Shown here: piece after piece, positions 26,111-39,124 of the stretch | Layout: every line of letters starts with the position of its first letter | Position numbering within the stretch: position 1 is the stretch's first letter | NCBI RefSeq assembly: GCF_018122625.2 | Contig: NZ_JAGQFT020000001.1 | Location: 372,001-436,000 of the forward strand | Reading direction: 5' to 3' | From: Coralloluteibacterium stylophorae | GTDB taxonomy: Bacteria > Pseudomonadota > Gammaproteobacteria > Xanthomonadales > Xanthomonadaceae | Length of the DNA: 64,000 bases | Notes under the pieces: generated by a model | Database searches by the model: none | What the model was told of the DNA's origin: nothing | The model's input: the letters and a program-made list of their open reading frames with translations, nothing else | Program-made: the position numbers and the translations under genes

Positions 26111-26166
26111 GGGCGCCTGCGGGGGCCGGATCGCAGGGCGGCGGCACGGTCACCCCGCTGCGCCGG

Positions 26167-29100
26167 GTGGAGGCGGGCCGGCCGGGCGAGCCGGTCGGTG
26201 CGGCCGGGGAGCCGCCGCGCGTGCCGCGGCGCGCCGCCGCCTATGCCGAGCTCCACTGCCTGTCGAACTTCAGCTTCCAGCGCGGCGCATCCACCGCCAG
26301 GGAGCTGTTCCACACCGCGAAGGCGCAGGGCTATGCGGCGCTGGCGATCACCGACGAGTGCTCGGTCGCCGGCATGGTGCGGGCGCTGGAGGCGAGCGAG
26401 GAAAGCGGGCTCAAGCTCATCGTCGGCAGCGAGTTCGCCCTGGTCGATGGCCCCAGGCTGGTGCTGCTGTGCGCGGACCGCGCCGGCTACGCGAACCTGT
26501 GCCGGCTGATCACCACCGCGCGCCGCAATGCCGGCAAGGGCGACTACCGGCTGACCCGCGCCGATCTCGACGCGCAGCCGCTGGACGGCCTGCTGGCGCT
26601 GTGGCTGCCGCCGCGCGCCGCGGACGCCCCCGTGGGAACGGCTTCGGCCGCGACCTGCGCCACATCCGGAGGCGACGATCCGGTCGCGGCTGCAAGCGTT
26701 CCTCCGGAGGCCCATGGCCGCGGAGCCGTGCGGCCGCCAGGTCCCGATTCCCGATCCCCGTCCCACCGGCACCGCGCCACCGTACCCATCGCGGCCGAGG
26801 CCGTGCCTGCGGAGTTCGCGGCCCAGCGCGAGGAGCTGGCCTGGCTGGCGGCCCGCTTCCCCGGGCGCGCCTGGATCGCGCTCGAGCTCCACCGCAGCGC
26901 CGGCGACGACGCCCACCTGGCCCGCCTGCACGACCTGGCGCAGGTCTCCGGCCTGCCGCTGGTCGCCGCCGGCGACGTGCACATGCACCGCCGCAGCCGG
27001 CGCCGGCTGCAGGACGTGATGACCGCGATCCGCCTGCGCCGGCCCGTCGCCGACTGCGGGCACGCGCTGTTTCCCAACGGCGAGCGCCACCTGCGCCGGA
27101 TCGCCGAGCTGGCCGCGCTGTACCCGGACGCTGCCCTGCGCGAGACGCTCGCGGTCGCCGCGCGCTGCACGTTCTCGCCGCGCCAGCTCACCTACGACTA
27201 TCCGCAGGAGCTGGTGCCGCCGGGCCGGACCCCCACCGGGCACCTGCGCATGCTGACCGAGGAAGGCGCCGTCCGGCGCTGGCCGCAGGGCGTGCCGCCA
27301 GCGGCGCGCGAGAAGATCGAGAAGGAGCTCGCGCTGATCGCCGAGTGCGGGTTCGAGGCCTTCTTCCTCACCGTCGAGGACATCGTCCGCTGGGCGCGCG
27401 GGCGCGGCATCCTCTGCCAGGGCCGCGGGTCGGCGGCCAACTCCATCGTCTGCTACTGCCTGGGGGTGACCTCGGTTGGCCCCGACCGCATCGAGATGCT
27501 GTTCGAGCGCTTCGTGTCCAAGGCGCGCAAGGAGCCGCCGGACATCGACGTCGACTTCGAGCACGAGCGCCGCGAGGAGGTCATCCAGTACGTCTTCGCC
27601 AAGTACGGGCGCCAGCGCGCGGCGCTCGCGGCGACGGTGATCAGCTACCGCGCCAAGAGCGCGGCGCGCGACGTGGCGCGCGCGCTGGGTTTCGGCGAGG
27701 ACGGCATCGACCGCCTCGCCCACGCCTTCTCCTGGGCGCACGGCGAGGTCGCCCTGCACCTGCGCCTGCGCGAGGCCGGCTTCGATCCGGACGCGCGCGA
27801 GATGCGCCTGCTGGTGGCCCTGGTGGCGGAGCTGATGGGCCAGCCGCGGCATCTGTCGCAGCACGTCGGCGGCTTCGTCATCTCCGGCGAACCGCTGTGG
27901 AACCTGGTGCCGGTCGAGAACGCCTCGATGCCCGACCGCACCGTGATCCAGTGGGACAAGGACGACCTCGAGGAGCTCGGCCTGCTCAAGGTCGACTGCC
28001 TCGCGCTCGGCATGCTGACCTGCCTGCGCAAGGGCTTCGAGCTGATCGCGAGGCACCACGGCGACACGCTCACCCTCGCCGGCATCCCCGAGGGCGACGC
28101 GCCGACCTACGCGATGATCCAGCGCGCCGAGACGCTGGGCACCTTCCAGATCGAGTCGCGCGCGCAGATGGGCATGCTGCCGCGGCTGAAGCCCGCCAGG
28201 TACTACGACCTGGTGATCCAGGTGGCGATCGTGCGCCCGGGTCCGATCCAGGGCGACATGGTGCATCCCTACCTGCGCCGCCGCAGCGGCGAGGAGGCCA
28301 TCGTCTACCCGAAGCCGGAGATCCAGGCCGTACTGCAGAAGACGCTCGGCGTGCCGCTGTTCCAGGAACAGGTGATGCAGCTGCTGATCGTGGCGGCGAA
28401 GTTCGACCCCGGCGAGGCCGACCGGCTGCGCCGGGCGATGGCGGCATGGAAACGCCGCGGCGGCCTCGACGACTGGGAGCCGATGGTGATCGAGCGCATG
28501 ACCGGCAACGGCTACAGCCTCGAGTACGCGCAGCAGGTGTTCCAGCAGATCCGCGGCTTCGGCAGCTACGGCTTCCCCGAGGCGCATGCGGCGAGCTTCG
28601 CCCTGCTCGCCTACGTGAGCTGCTGGCTGAAGTGCCACGCCCCGGCGGCCTACGCCTGCGGTCTGCTGAACGCGCAGCCGATGGGCTTCTATGCGCCGGC
28701 GCAGATCGTCGCGGAGCTGCGCGGCAACGGCGTGCAGGTGCGCCCGCCGGACGTCGCCGCGAGCGACTGGGATTCCACGCTGGAGCTGCTGCCGCAGGCG
28801 CAGTCGGGCCTCGGCCGCGACGCGCGGCGATACCACGGCGCGCATGCGCTGCGGCTCGGTCTGCGGCTGATCTCGGGCCTGGACGAGGCCAGCGCCGCGC
28901 GCATCGTCGCCGCGCGCGCGGAGCGGCCGTTCCGCGACGTGTCCGACCTGGTCGCCCGCGCCCGCCTCGACGCCCATGCGCGCAACCGCCTGGCCGACGC
29001 CGGTGCGCTGCGTGCGCTGGCCGGGCATCGCCATCGCGCGCAGTGGGAGATCGCCGGCAGCGCCTCGCGTCGCGACCTGCTGCTGGACGTGCCGACCGCG

Positions 29101-29547
29101 GAAGGCGCGCTCGCCCTGCGCCCGCCGACGGTGGCGGAGGACACCCACGCCGACTACGCGACCCTCGGCCTCACCCTCGGCACCCATCCGCTGAAACTGG
29201 TGCGCCGCCCGCTCGCCGGGCGCCGCGTGCAGCGCAGCGACCGCCTGCCGCGCCTGCGCAGCGGCAGCCGCGTGCGCTGCGCCGGGCTGGTGATCCTGCG
29301 CCAGCGCCCCGACACCGCCAGCGGCATCACCTTTCTGACGCTCGAGGACGAGGCCGGCGTGGTCAACGTCATCGTCCGCCGCAGCGTCGCCGAGCGGCAG
29401 CGCGCGGAACTGCTAGGCGCGGTCCTGCTCGCGGTCGACGGCCGCGTCGACCACCGCGAGGGCGTGAGCCACCTGATCGCCGAGCGCCTGCACGACTACG
29501 GCGACCTGCTGCCGGGCATCGGGCCGGTGTCGCGGGATTTTCATTAG
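26167..29547 (+). CDS. dnaE2: Error-prone DNA polymerase DnaE2
   Basis: C-family polymerase, 1126 residues from the GTG chosen here. The PHP domain opens with AYAELHCLSNFSFQRGAS. Catalytic Asp residues sit in PPDIDVDFEHERREEV; finger and palm motifs include GRGSAANSIVCYCLGVTS and SQHVGGFVISGEPL. The beta-clamp/HhH and OB regions follow, ending at the TAG. It is the polymerase of the ImuAB mutasome. Starts are uncertain: GTG 26167, GTG 26221 (GGGGAG 9 nt upstream) or ATG 26035, the last of which would place repeat DNA in the coding region. Residues about 150-216 are extra compared with family members and match a decayed REP repeat. Confidence 0.85.
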   Translation: MEAGRPGEPVGAAGEPPRVPRRAAAYAELHCLSNFSFQRGASTARELFHTAKAQGYAALAITDECSVAGMVRALEASEESGLKLIVGSEFALVDGPRLVLLCADRAGYANLCRLITTARRNAGKGDYRLTRADLDAQPLDGLLALWLPPRAADAPVGTASAATCATSGGDDPVAAASVPPEAHGRGAVRPPGPDSRSPSHRHRATVPIAAEAVPAEFAAQREELAWLAARFPGRAWIALELHRSAGDDAHLARLHDLAQVSGLPLVAAGDVHMHRRSRRRLQDVMTAIRLRRPVADCGHALFPNGERHLRRIAELAALYPDAALRETLAVAARCTFSPRQLTYDYPQELVPPGRTPTGHLRMLTEEGAVRRWPQGVPPAAREKIEKELALIAECGFEAFFLTVEDIVRWARGRGILCQGRGSAANSIVCYCLGVTSVGPDRIEMLFERFVSKARKEPPDIDVDFEHERREEVIQYVFAKYGRQRAALAATVISYRAKSAARDVARALGFGEDGIDRLAHAFSWAHGEVALHLRLREAGFDPDAREMRLLVALVAELMGQPRHLSQHVGGFVISGEPLWNLVPVENASMPDRTVIQWDKDDLEELGLLKVDCLALGMLTCLRKGFELIARHHGDTLTLAGIPEGDAPTYAMIQRAETLGTFQIESRAQMGMLPRLKPARYYDLVIQVAIVRPGPIQGDMVHPYLRRRSGEEAIVYPKPEIQAVLQKTLGVPLFQEQVMQLLIVAAKFDPGEADRLRRAMAAWKRRGGLDDWEPMVIERMTGNGYSLEYAQQVFQQIRGFGSYGFPEAHAASFALLAYVSCWLKCHAPAAYACGLLNAQPMGFYAPAQIVAELRGNGVQVRPPDVAASDWDSTLELLPQAQSGLGRDARRYHGAHALRLGLRLISGLDEASAARIVAARAERPFRDVSDLVARARLDAHARNRLADAGALRALAGHRHRAQWEIAGSASRRDLLLDVPTAEGALALRPPTVAEDTHADYATLGLTLGTHPLKLVRRPLAGRRVQRSDRLPRLRSGSRVRCAGLVILRQRPDTASGITFLTLEDEAGVVNVIVRRSVAERQRAELLGAVLLAVDGRVDHREGVSHLIAERLHDYGDLLPGIGPVSRDFH
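26629..26815. repeat. Decayed REP-type composite repeat inside dnaE2
   Basis: The arms GTGGGAACGGCTTCGGCCGC and CATCGCGGCCGAGGCCGTGC and the centre CGATTCCCGAT-CCCGTCCCACC line up with the same three-palindrome unit seen at 29722-29923 (GTGGGAGCGGCTTCAGCCGC, ATTCCCGACTCCCGCTCCAC, CCATTGCGGCTGAAGCCGCT). The reading frame is kept across it and codes for a Pro/Ala/Ser/His-rich stretch in the PHP domain. Confidence 0.65.
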
Positions 29548-29551
29548 TGGG

Positions 29552-29720
29552 TGGGGAATCGGGAAGCGGGAAGCGGGAATCGGGACCTGGGGCTTTGGCT
29601 TTGGCTTTGGCTTTGGCTTTGGCTTTGGCTTTGGCTTTGGCTTTGGCTTTGGCTTTGGCTCGGGACTCGGGACTCGGGACTCGGGACTCGGGACTCGGGG
29701 CTTGGGGCTTGGGGCTTGGG
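29552..29720. repeat. Nested heptamer/hexamer microsatellite
   Basis: A degenerate GGGAATC/GGGAAGC heptamer array opens the stretch, then (GGCTTT) repeats about 11.7 times (29591-29660), then CGGGACT five times (29661-29695), then GGGGCTT three times. Copy number should vary between strains by slippage. Its reverse reading gives a spurious (PK)n peptide. Sits directly behind the dnaE2 stop. Confidence 0.9.
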
Positions 29721-29721
29721 C

Positions 29722-30120
29722 GCGGGCTTCTGTGGGAGCGGCTTCAGCCGCGACCGGGCCTGCCGCCAGATCCGACGCCATGTCGGGGCTGAAGCCCCTC
29801 CCACATGGGATGCCTGCAGCCGCGAGGTCTGCATTCCCGACTCCCGCTCCACCATCACCGCAACGCCCGTCCCCATTGCGGCTGAAGCCGCTACTACGCA
29901 GGGTCATGGCCGCGGGCGATGACGCGGGCTTCTGTAGGAGTGGCTTCAGCCGCGACTGGGCCTGCCGCCAGATTCCGACGCCACGTCGGGGCTGAAGCCC
30001 CTCCCACATGGGATACCTGCAACCGCGAGGTCTGCATTCCCGACTCCCGCTCCACCATCACCGCAACGCCCGTCCCCATTGCGGCTGAAGCGCTCCTACG
30101 GAGGTCCACGGCCGCGGGAT
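29722..30120. repeat. 202-bp tandem duplication of a composite REP unit
   Basis: GCGGGCTTCTGT begins both copies (29722 and 29924). Each has three palindromes: GGAGCGGCTTCAGCCGCGAC (varied as GGAGTGGCTTC in copy 2), GTCGGGGCTGAAGCCCCTCC and GCGGCTGAAGCCGCTAC/GCGGCTGAAGCGCTCC, with identical TGCATTCCCGACTCCCGCTC spacer. Fills most of the 662-nt gap between dnaE2 and the next gene; no gene is seen in the gap. Confidence 0.9.
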
Positions 30121-30209
30121 CGTGCGACCGCCTCACCGCCCCCGCCGATTAACCGCGCACTGACGGCCGCGCTGCTACATGTGCGCGCGAGCCTCCCCGG
30201 GGATCCACC

Positions 30210-30860
30210 GTGTCCAACGCCGCGCCCGTCCTGTTCTGCCTCGTCCTGTGCCTGGCGCTCGCCGCCTGCCGCGATCCCGAGACCGGCGGCCCGCCGACCA
30301 CCGACGAGCCCGCCGCGCCGGTCAGCAGCCCGGGCATCCGCCCGGTCGATGCCGACGACGCCGTCGGCCCGGCCGGCGCGGACGACGAGCCGCGGGCGAC
30401 TGCGCCCGCACCGCGACCACGCGCGCCCGGTTCGAACGCTGCGACGCAGGCCGCCCTGGCAGAGGCGTCGCCGCAGACCCTGGTCGAGCGCCTCGGCGGC
30501 CGCATCGACGATCGCGCCATCCGCGTCGACCTGCCCTCCGAAGTGCTGTTCGAGTTCGACCGGGCCGAACTGACGCTGACCGCGCAGCAGGATCTCGAGA
30601 CCCTCGCGGCCCTGATCCGCGCCACCGACGGTCCGGTGTCGATCCACGGCGACACCGACACCGGCGCCAGCACGGCCTACCGGCAGGCGCTGTCCGAGCG
30701 CCGCGCCCTGGCCGTGCGCGACTGGCTGACCGGCCGTGGCGTCCCGGCCGGACGCCTGCGCGCGCAGGGCTTCGACGGCGACGGCCCGCCGGTCACCGGC
30801 GAACCGGATGCGCAGGACGGCCCGCGCGACCGCATCGCCGTGGTGATCGGCCGCGACTGA
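30210..30860 (+). CDS. OmpA-family lipoprotein with degenerate peptidoglycan motif
   Basis: 216 residues from a GTG start. A lipoprotein signal ends in LALAAC. A long acidic/Pro/Ala linker leads to an OmpA-like C-terminal domain: VLFEFDRAELTLTAQQDLETLA, GDTDTGASTAYRQALSERRALAVRDWL, RGVPAGRLRAQGFDGDGPPV. The usual NRRVEI end is replaced by PRDRIAVVI, so diaminopimelate gripping may be altered. Probably outer-membrane anchored. Ten nt before the DUF2236 gene, possibly an operon. Confidence 0.82.
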   Translation: MSNAAPVLFCLVLCLALAACRDPETGGPPTTDEPAAPVSSPGIRPVDADDAVGPAGADDEPRATAPAPRPRAPGSNAATQAALAEASPQTLVERLGGRIDDRAIRVDLPSEVLFEFDRAELTLTAQQDLETLAALIRATDGPVSIHGDTDTGASTAYRQALSERRALAVRDWLTGRGVPAGRLRAQGFDGDGPPVTGEPDAQDGPRDRIAVVIGRD

Positions 30861-30869
30861 GCCCGCCGC

Positions 30870-31793
30870 ATGCCTCCGTCCGCGGCCCGCCTGCATCCCA
30901 CCGCCCTGCTCCACGCCGGCATCCGCCGCCTCGTGGTCGGCGTGGTCTCGGACTCGCGTACCACCGGGATCGACTACGCCGCGCCGGTGGGCGACCCGGG
31001 CCTGTTCGGTCCCGACAGCGCGACCTGGCGCATCCATGCCGACTTCCCGGCGATGATGGCCGGCGGCCTGTGCGCGCTGATGCTGCAGACCCTGCATCCG
31101 CGTGCGCTGGCCGGGGTCTGGGACCATTCCGACTTCCGCCACGACCTGCTCGGCCGCCTGCGCCGGACCACGATCTTCGTCGGCGGCACCAGCTTCGCGC
31201 CGACCGCCGCGGCCGATGCGCTGATCGCGCGCGTGCGCGGCATCCACACCCATATCGGCGGCGTCACCGCCGACGGCACGCCCTACCGGGCCGACGATCC
31301 GGACCTGCTCACCTGGGTGCACTGCACCGAGATGTGGAGCTTCCTGCAGGGCTACCGCCGCTACGTGAAGCCGGTGCCGGCCGCGATCCAGGACCGCTAC
31401 TGGGACGAGACCGCGTGCATCGCCGAGGCGCTGGGCGCGCGCGGGGTGCCGCGCTCGCGTGCCGCGGTCGAACTCTATTTCCGGCGGGTGCGGCCGGAAC
31501 TGCGCTACGACGCGCGCTCGGCGACGGTGCTGGGCGTGCTCGACCGGGCCGAACTGCCGGTGCCGATGGGCAGTGCGATCCGGCCGGTGTTCCTCGGTGC
31601 CGGCGCGGCGCTGCTGCCGGACTGGGCCTGCGCCCTGCTCGGCCGCTCGCGTGTGCAGCGCGTGGGCGATGCGGTCGCCGCACGCAGCCTCGCGCTCGCC
31701 GCACCGGCGGTGCGCGGCGCGCTGGCCGAAGGCGTGGCGGCACGGAGCTGCCGGCGCATGGGCCTGTCGCCGGCGATCCTGCGGCACTGGTGA
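30870..31793 (+). CDS. DUF2236/MpaB-family oxygenase-like protein
   Basis: 307 residues. MLQTLHPRALAGVWDHS, TTIFVGGTSFAPTAAADA and LLTWVHCTEMWSFLQGYRRYVKP are the conserved blocks of the DUF2236 (MpaB/latex-clearing protein) fold, including candidate haem/metal-ligand histidines in LHP and WVH. Characterised relatives are haem oxygenases acting on isoprenoid or phenol substrates; the substrate here is not known. No signal peptide. Confidence 0.82.
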   Translation: MPPSAARLHPTALLHAGIRRLVVGVVSDSRTTGIDYAAPVGDPGLFGPDSATWRIHADFPAMMAGGLCALMLQTLHPRALAGVWDHSDFRHDLLGRLRRTTIFVGGTSFAPTAAADALIARVRGIHTHIGGVTADGTPYRADDPDLLTWVHCTEMWSFLQGYRRYVKPVPAAIQDRYWDETACIAEALGARGVPRSRAAVELYFRRVRPELRYDARSATVLGVLDRAELPVPMGSAIRPVFLGAGAALLPDWACALLGRSRVQRVGDAVAARSLALAAPAVRGALAEGVAARSCRRMGLSPAILRHW

Positions 31794-31803
31794 ACGCTGC
31801 CGC

Positions 31804-32394
31804 TCAGCCCGGCTGCAGCGCCTCGCGGATGCGCCGGCGCAGGCGCGCGAAGCGGCGGCGCACCTTGCGCGCGCGCAGCGGGGCGATCCAGTGCGACAGC
31901 GGCAGCGCCTCCTTGCGCTGGACCAGGCTCTTGACGTCGACGCAGACCAGCTCGACGCCACCGGAGGCGTCCTCGCGCGGCACCAGGTTCATCAGGTTGA
32001 CGTCGAACAGCGGCAGCCGGTTGCGCAGGACCACCGCCTGCAGGCGCTCGGCGGCCGCGCACAGCGTATCCGCGTCGTAGCGGCGCGCGGCCAGGCAGGT
32101 CTGCAGGTCCACGGCATCGCGTCCGTCGGCATGGCGCACGCGCGCGCACTGCAGCGCCTTGCCATGGGGCGTGCGCAGCGGTCCGCGACAGCGCGCGAAC
32201 CATGGCCAGTCGTGGTCCGCCAGGCGCGTGGCCAGCCACGCGTGCGCGGCGAGTTCCACCGCGTTGTGCCCGCCGGACCGGGGATCGCCGCCGTTCTCGA
32301 ACTTGAGGCAGGCCTCCGGATCGTCCGGGTCCGCCACCACCAGCCGGTTGAGCCCGCGCGCGAGCACGCGATAGCCGTTCCAGGTGTCGCTCAT
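31804..32394 (-). CDS. YrbL-like kinase-fold protein
   Basis: 196 residues. [27 protein letters not shown] resembles the nucleotide-binding start of PhoP-network protein YrbL, and [16 protein letters not shown] with [16 protein letters not shown] resembles its catalytic/metal loops, a shrunken protein-kinase-like fold. The C-terminus is very basic. Function not known; family call is by pattern and moderate in strength. Located between convergent and tandem partners, upstream of gyrA's terminator. Confidence 0.6.
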   Translation of the reverse strand: MSDTWNGYRVLARGLNRLVVADPDDPEACLKFENGGDPRSGGHNAVELAAHAWLATRLADHDWPWFARCRGPLRTPHGKALQCARVRHADGRDAVDLQTCLAARRYDADTLCAAAERLQAVVLRNRLPLFDVNLMNLVPREDASGGVELVCVDVKSLVQRKEALPLSHWIAPLRARKVRRRFARLRRRIREALQPG

Positions 32395-32418
32395 CGCGGT
32401 GCCGGACCGCCGCAACGC

Positions 32419-32450
32419 ACGACGCCGCCGGATCGGTCCGGCGGCGTCGT
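32419..32450 (-). terminator. gyrA terminator hairpin
   Basis: Perfect 14-bp stem ACGACGCCGCCGGA-TCGG-TCCGGCGGCGTCGT about 27 nt beyond the gyrA stop on the minus strand. Very stable; no T-run. It also separates gyrA from the YrbL-like gene. Confidence 0.7.
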
Positions 32451-32476
32451 CGAGGCCAGGCGCAGGTCGCTCGGCA

Positions 32477-35131
<2,655 letters not shown>

Positions 35132-35220
35132 CAGGAATCCGTTGTTGCGCAGGCACTTGCCTGCTCCCCTGGCGGGTGGAAGGCGCAGCCCGCGGCGGAG
35201 CCCCGGGGTGCGCGTGCAAA

Positions 35221-35241
35221 GCGCGTGATTCTAGCACGCGC
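35221..35241 (-). promoter_or_regulatory. gyrA -10-like element framed by an inverted repeat
   Basis: On the minus strand TAGAAT (35233-35228) lies 97 nt before the gyrA start. It is framed exactly by GCGCGTG and CACGCGC, perfect 7-bp arms, spacer 7 nt. It could be the -10 inside an operator or a hairpin; no convincing -35 was found 17 nt upstream. Confidence 0.4.
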
Positions 35242-35326
35242 GGCGCTGCCCAGACCCCGCCGGCGGCGCCGCGGAGCGCAACGCCGCTACCATCGCGGGC
35301 CCGTGTCAGAACCCCGAGGCCGACGC

Positions 35327-36127
35327 ATGACCGAGACCCCCGACACCGCCTCCGGCATCCGGCTCGCGCTCGATGCCGGCGTGGCCCGCATCACCCTCGC
35401 GCGGCCGGCGCTGCACAACGCCTTCGACGACGCCCTGATCGCCGCGCTCGACCAGGCGCTGGCGCGCCTGGAGCGCGACCCGGCGGTGCGCGCCGTGGTG
35501 CTGGCCGGCGACGGCGCGTCCTTCTCCGCCGGCGCCGACCTCAACTGGATGCGGCGCATGGCCGCGGCCTCCGAGGCCGACAATCGCGCCGATGCCGCGG
35601 CGCTGGCCGCGCTCATGCGCCGCCTCGACGCGTTCCCGAAGCCGACCATCGCCCGCGTGCACGGCGCGGCCTTCGGCGGCGGGGTCGGCCTGGTTGCCTG
35701 CTGCGACATCGCCGTCGGCGTGCCGGACGCCAGGTTCGGCCTGACCGAAACCCGCCTCGGCCTGGTGCCGGCGGCGATCTCGCCGTTCGTGATCGCCGCG
35801 ATCGGGGGCCGCCAGGCGCGGCGCTGGTTCCAGACCGCCGAGGTCTTCGACGCCGCCGAGGCGCTGCGGATCGGCCTGCTGCACCAGGTGGTCGAGGCCG
35901 ATGCGCTGGACGCGGCGGTGGACCGCCAGTGCGCGCTGCTGGCCAAGGCCGGGCCGATCGCCGTCGCCGAGGCCAAGCGCCTGGCGCGCGAGGTGGCGCT
36001 GGACCTCGACGCCGCGGACCTCGACGCGCGCAACGCCGCGCTGATCGCCCGCCTGCGCGTCTCGCCCGAGGGCCAGGAGGGCCTGGGCGCCTTCCTCGAC
36101 AAGCGCGCCGCGGCCTGGACCGTCTGA
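35327..36127 (+). CDS. liuC: Methylglutaconyl-CoA hydratase (enoyl-CoA hydratase family)
   Basis: 266 residues, crotonase fold. [15 protein letters not shown] and [26 protein letters not shown] are diagnostic of the LiuC/AUH type; the oxyanion-hole Gly-Ala and the later [10 protein letters not shown] Glu match crotonases. It hydrates 3-methylglutaconyl-CoA to HMG-CoA in leucine degradation. First of three genes of this pathway, in order C-D-E. Confidence 0.88.
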   Translation: MTETPDTASGIRLALDAGVARITLARPALHNAFDDALIAALDQALARLERDPAVRAVVLAGDGASFSAGADLNWMRRMAAASEADNRADAAALAALMRRLDAFPKPTIARVHGAAFGGGVGLVACCDIAVGVPDARFGLTETRLGLVPAAISPFVIAAIGGRQARRWFQTAEVFDAAEALRIGLLHQVVEADALDAAVDRQCALLAKAGPIAVAEAKRLAREVALDLDAADLDARNAALIARLRVSPEGQEGLGAFLDKRAAAWTV

Positions 36128-36217
36128 GCCGCGGTCCAGGCGCGGATGCTGCGCCGCCCGTCGACGGACGCGGGCGCGGCGGCTAACGTTCTGCGGGTTT
36201 CCCTGCCGGCTTCCCGC

Positions 36218-38211
<1,994 letters not shown>

Positions 38212-38215
<4 letters not shown>

Positions 38216-39114
38216 GCGACAGCGTGCGCATCGTCGAGGTCGGTCCCCGCGACGGCCTGCAGAACGAGAAGGCGATCATCGCCGCGGCCGACAAGATCGC
38301 GCTGGTCGACCGCCTCTCGGCCACCGGCCTGCGCAGCATCGAGGCGACCAGCTTCGTCAGCCCGAAGTGGGTGCCGCAGCTCGCCGACGCCGCCGAGGTC
38401 TACGCCGGCATCGCGCGTCGTCCTGGCGTGCACTACCCGGTGCTGGTGCCGAACGCGACCGGCTACGAGCGTGCCCGCGCCGTGGGGGTCGAGGAGATCG
38501 CGGTGTTCACCGCCGCCTCGGAAGCCTTCAACCAGCGCAACGTCAACGCCTCCATCGACGCCTCGCTGGAGCGCTTCGCGCCGGTGCTGGAGTGCGCGCG
38601 CGCCGACGGCGTGCGCGTGCGCGGCTACGTCTCCACCGTGCTCGGCTGTCCCTATCAGGGCGTGGTGCCGGTCGCCGACGTCGTGCGCGTCGCGCGGGCG
38701 CTGCACGCGATGGGCTGCTACGAGGTCTCGCTCGGCGACACCATCGGCATCGGCACGCCGCGCGCGGCGCGCGAGATGCTGCGTGCGGTGGCCGCGGAGG
38801 TGCCGATGGCGGCGCTCGCGGTCCACTTCCACGACACCCGCGGCCAGGCGCTGGCCAACATCCTCGCGTGCCTGGAGGACGGCGTACGCGTGGTCGATGC
38901 GGCGGTGGCCGGCACCGGCGGCTGCCCCTATGCGTGCGGCGCCAGCGGCAACGTGGCGAGCGAGGACGTGGTCTACATGCTCGAGGGGCTCGGCATGGAC
39001 ACCGGCGTCGACCTGGACGCCCTCATCGACACCGGGCGCTGGCTGTCGGCGCTGCTGGGACGCGAGAACGCCAGCAGCGTCGGGCGCGCCGGCCGCGGCA
39101 CGCCCGCGGGCTGA
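38212..39114 (+). CDS. liuE: Hydroxymethylglutaryl-CoA lyase
   Basis: 300 residues, DRE-TIM barrel. Opening VGPRDGLQNEK with the catalytic Arg-Asp, LGCPYQGVV, SLGDTIGIGTP, HFHDTRGQALAN and the active-site Cys in GGCPYACGASGNVA. Splits HMG-CoA to acetoacetate and acetyl-CoA, the last step of leucine breakdown. Translationally coupled to liuD. Confidence 0.92.
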
Positions 39115-39124
39115 GCCGGCCGCT

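Noticed and set aside
24418-29547. One continuous 1709-codon reading frame from inside imuB to the dnaE2 stop
   Set aside because: Only the part from about 26167 resembles DnaE2. The rest is repeats and a frame shadow of imuB kept open by high GC content.
29551-29720. A (PK)n or WLWLWL repeat protein
   Set aside because: It is the translation of the GGCTTT microsatellite; no ribosome site, no homology and no codon bias.
29722-30120. CRISPR array
   Set aside because: Only two copies about 200 bp long with nearly identical spacers, each made of REP palindromes; no cas genes.
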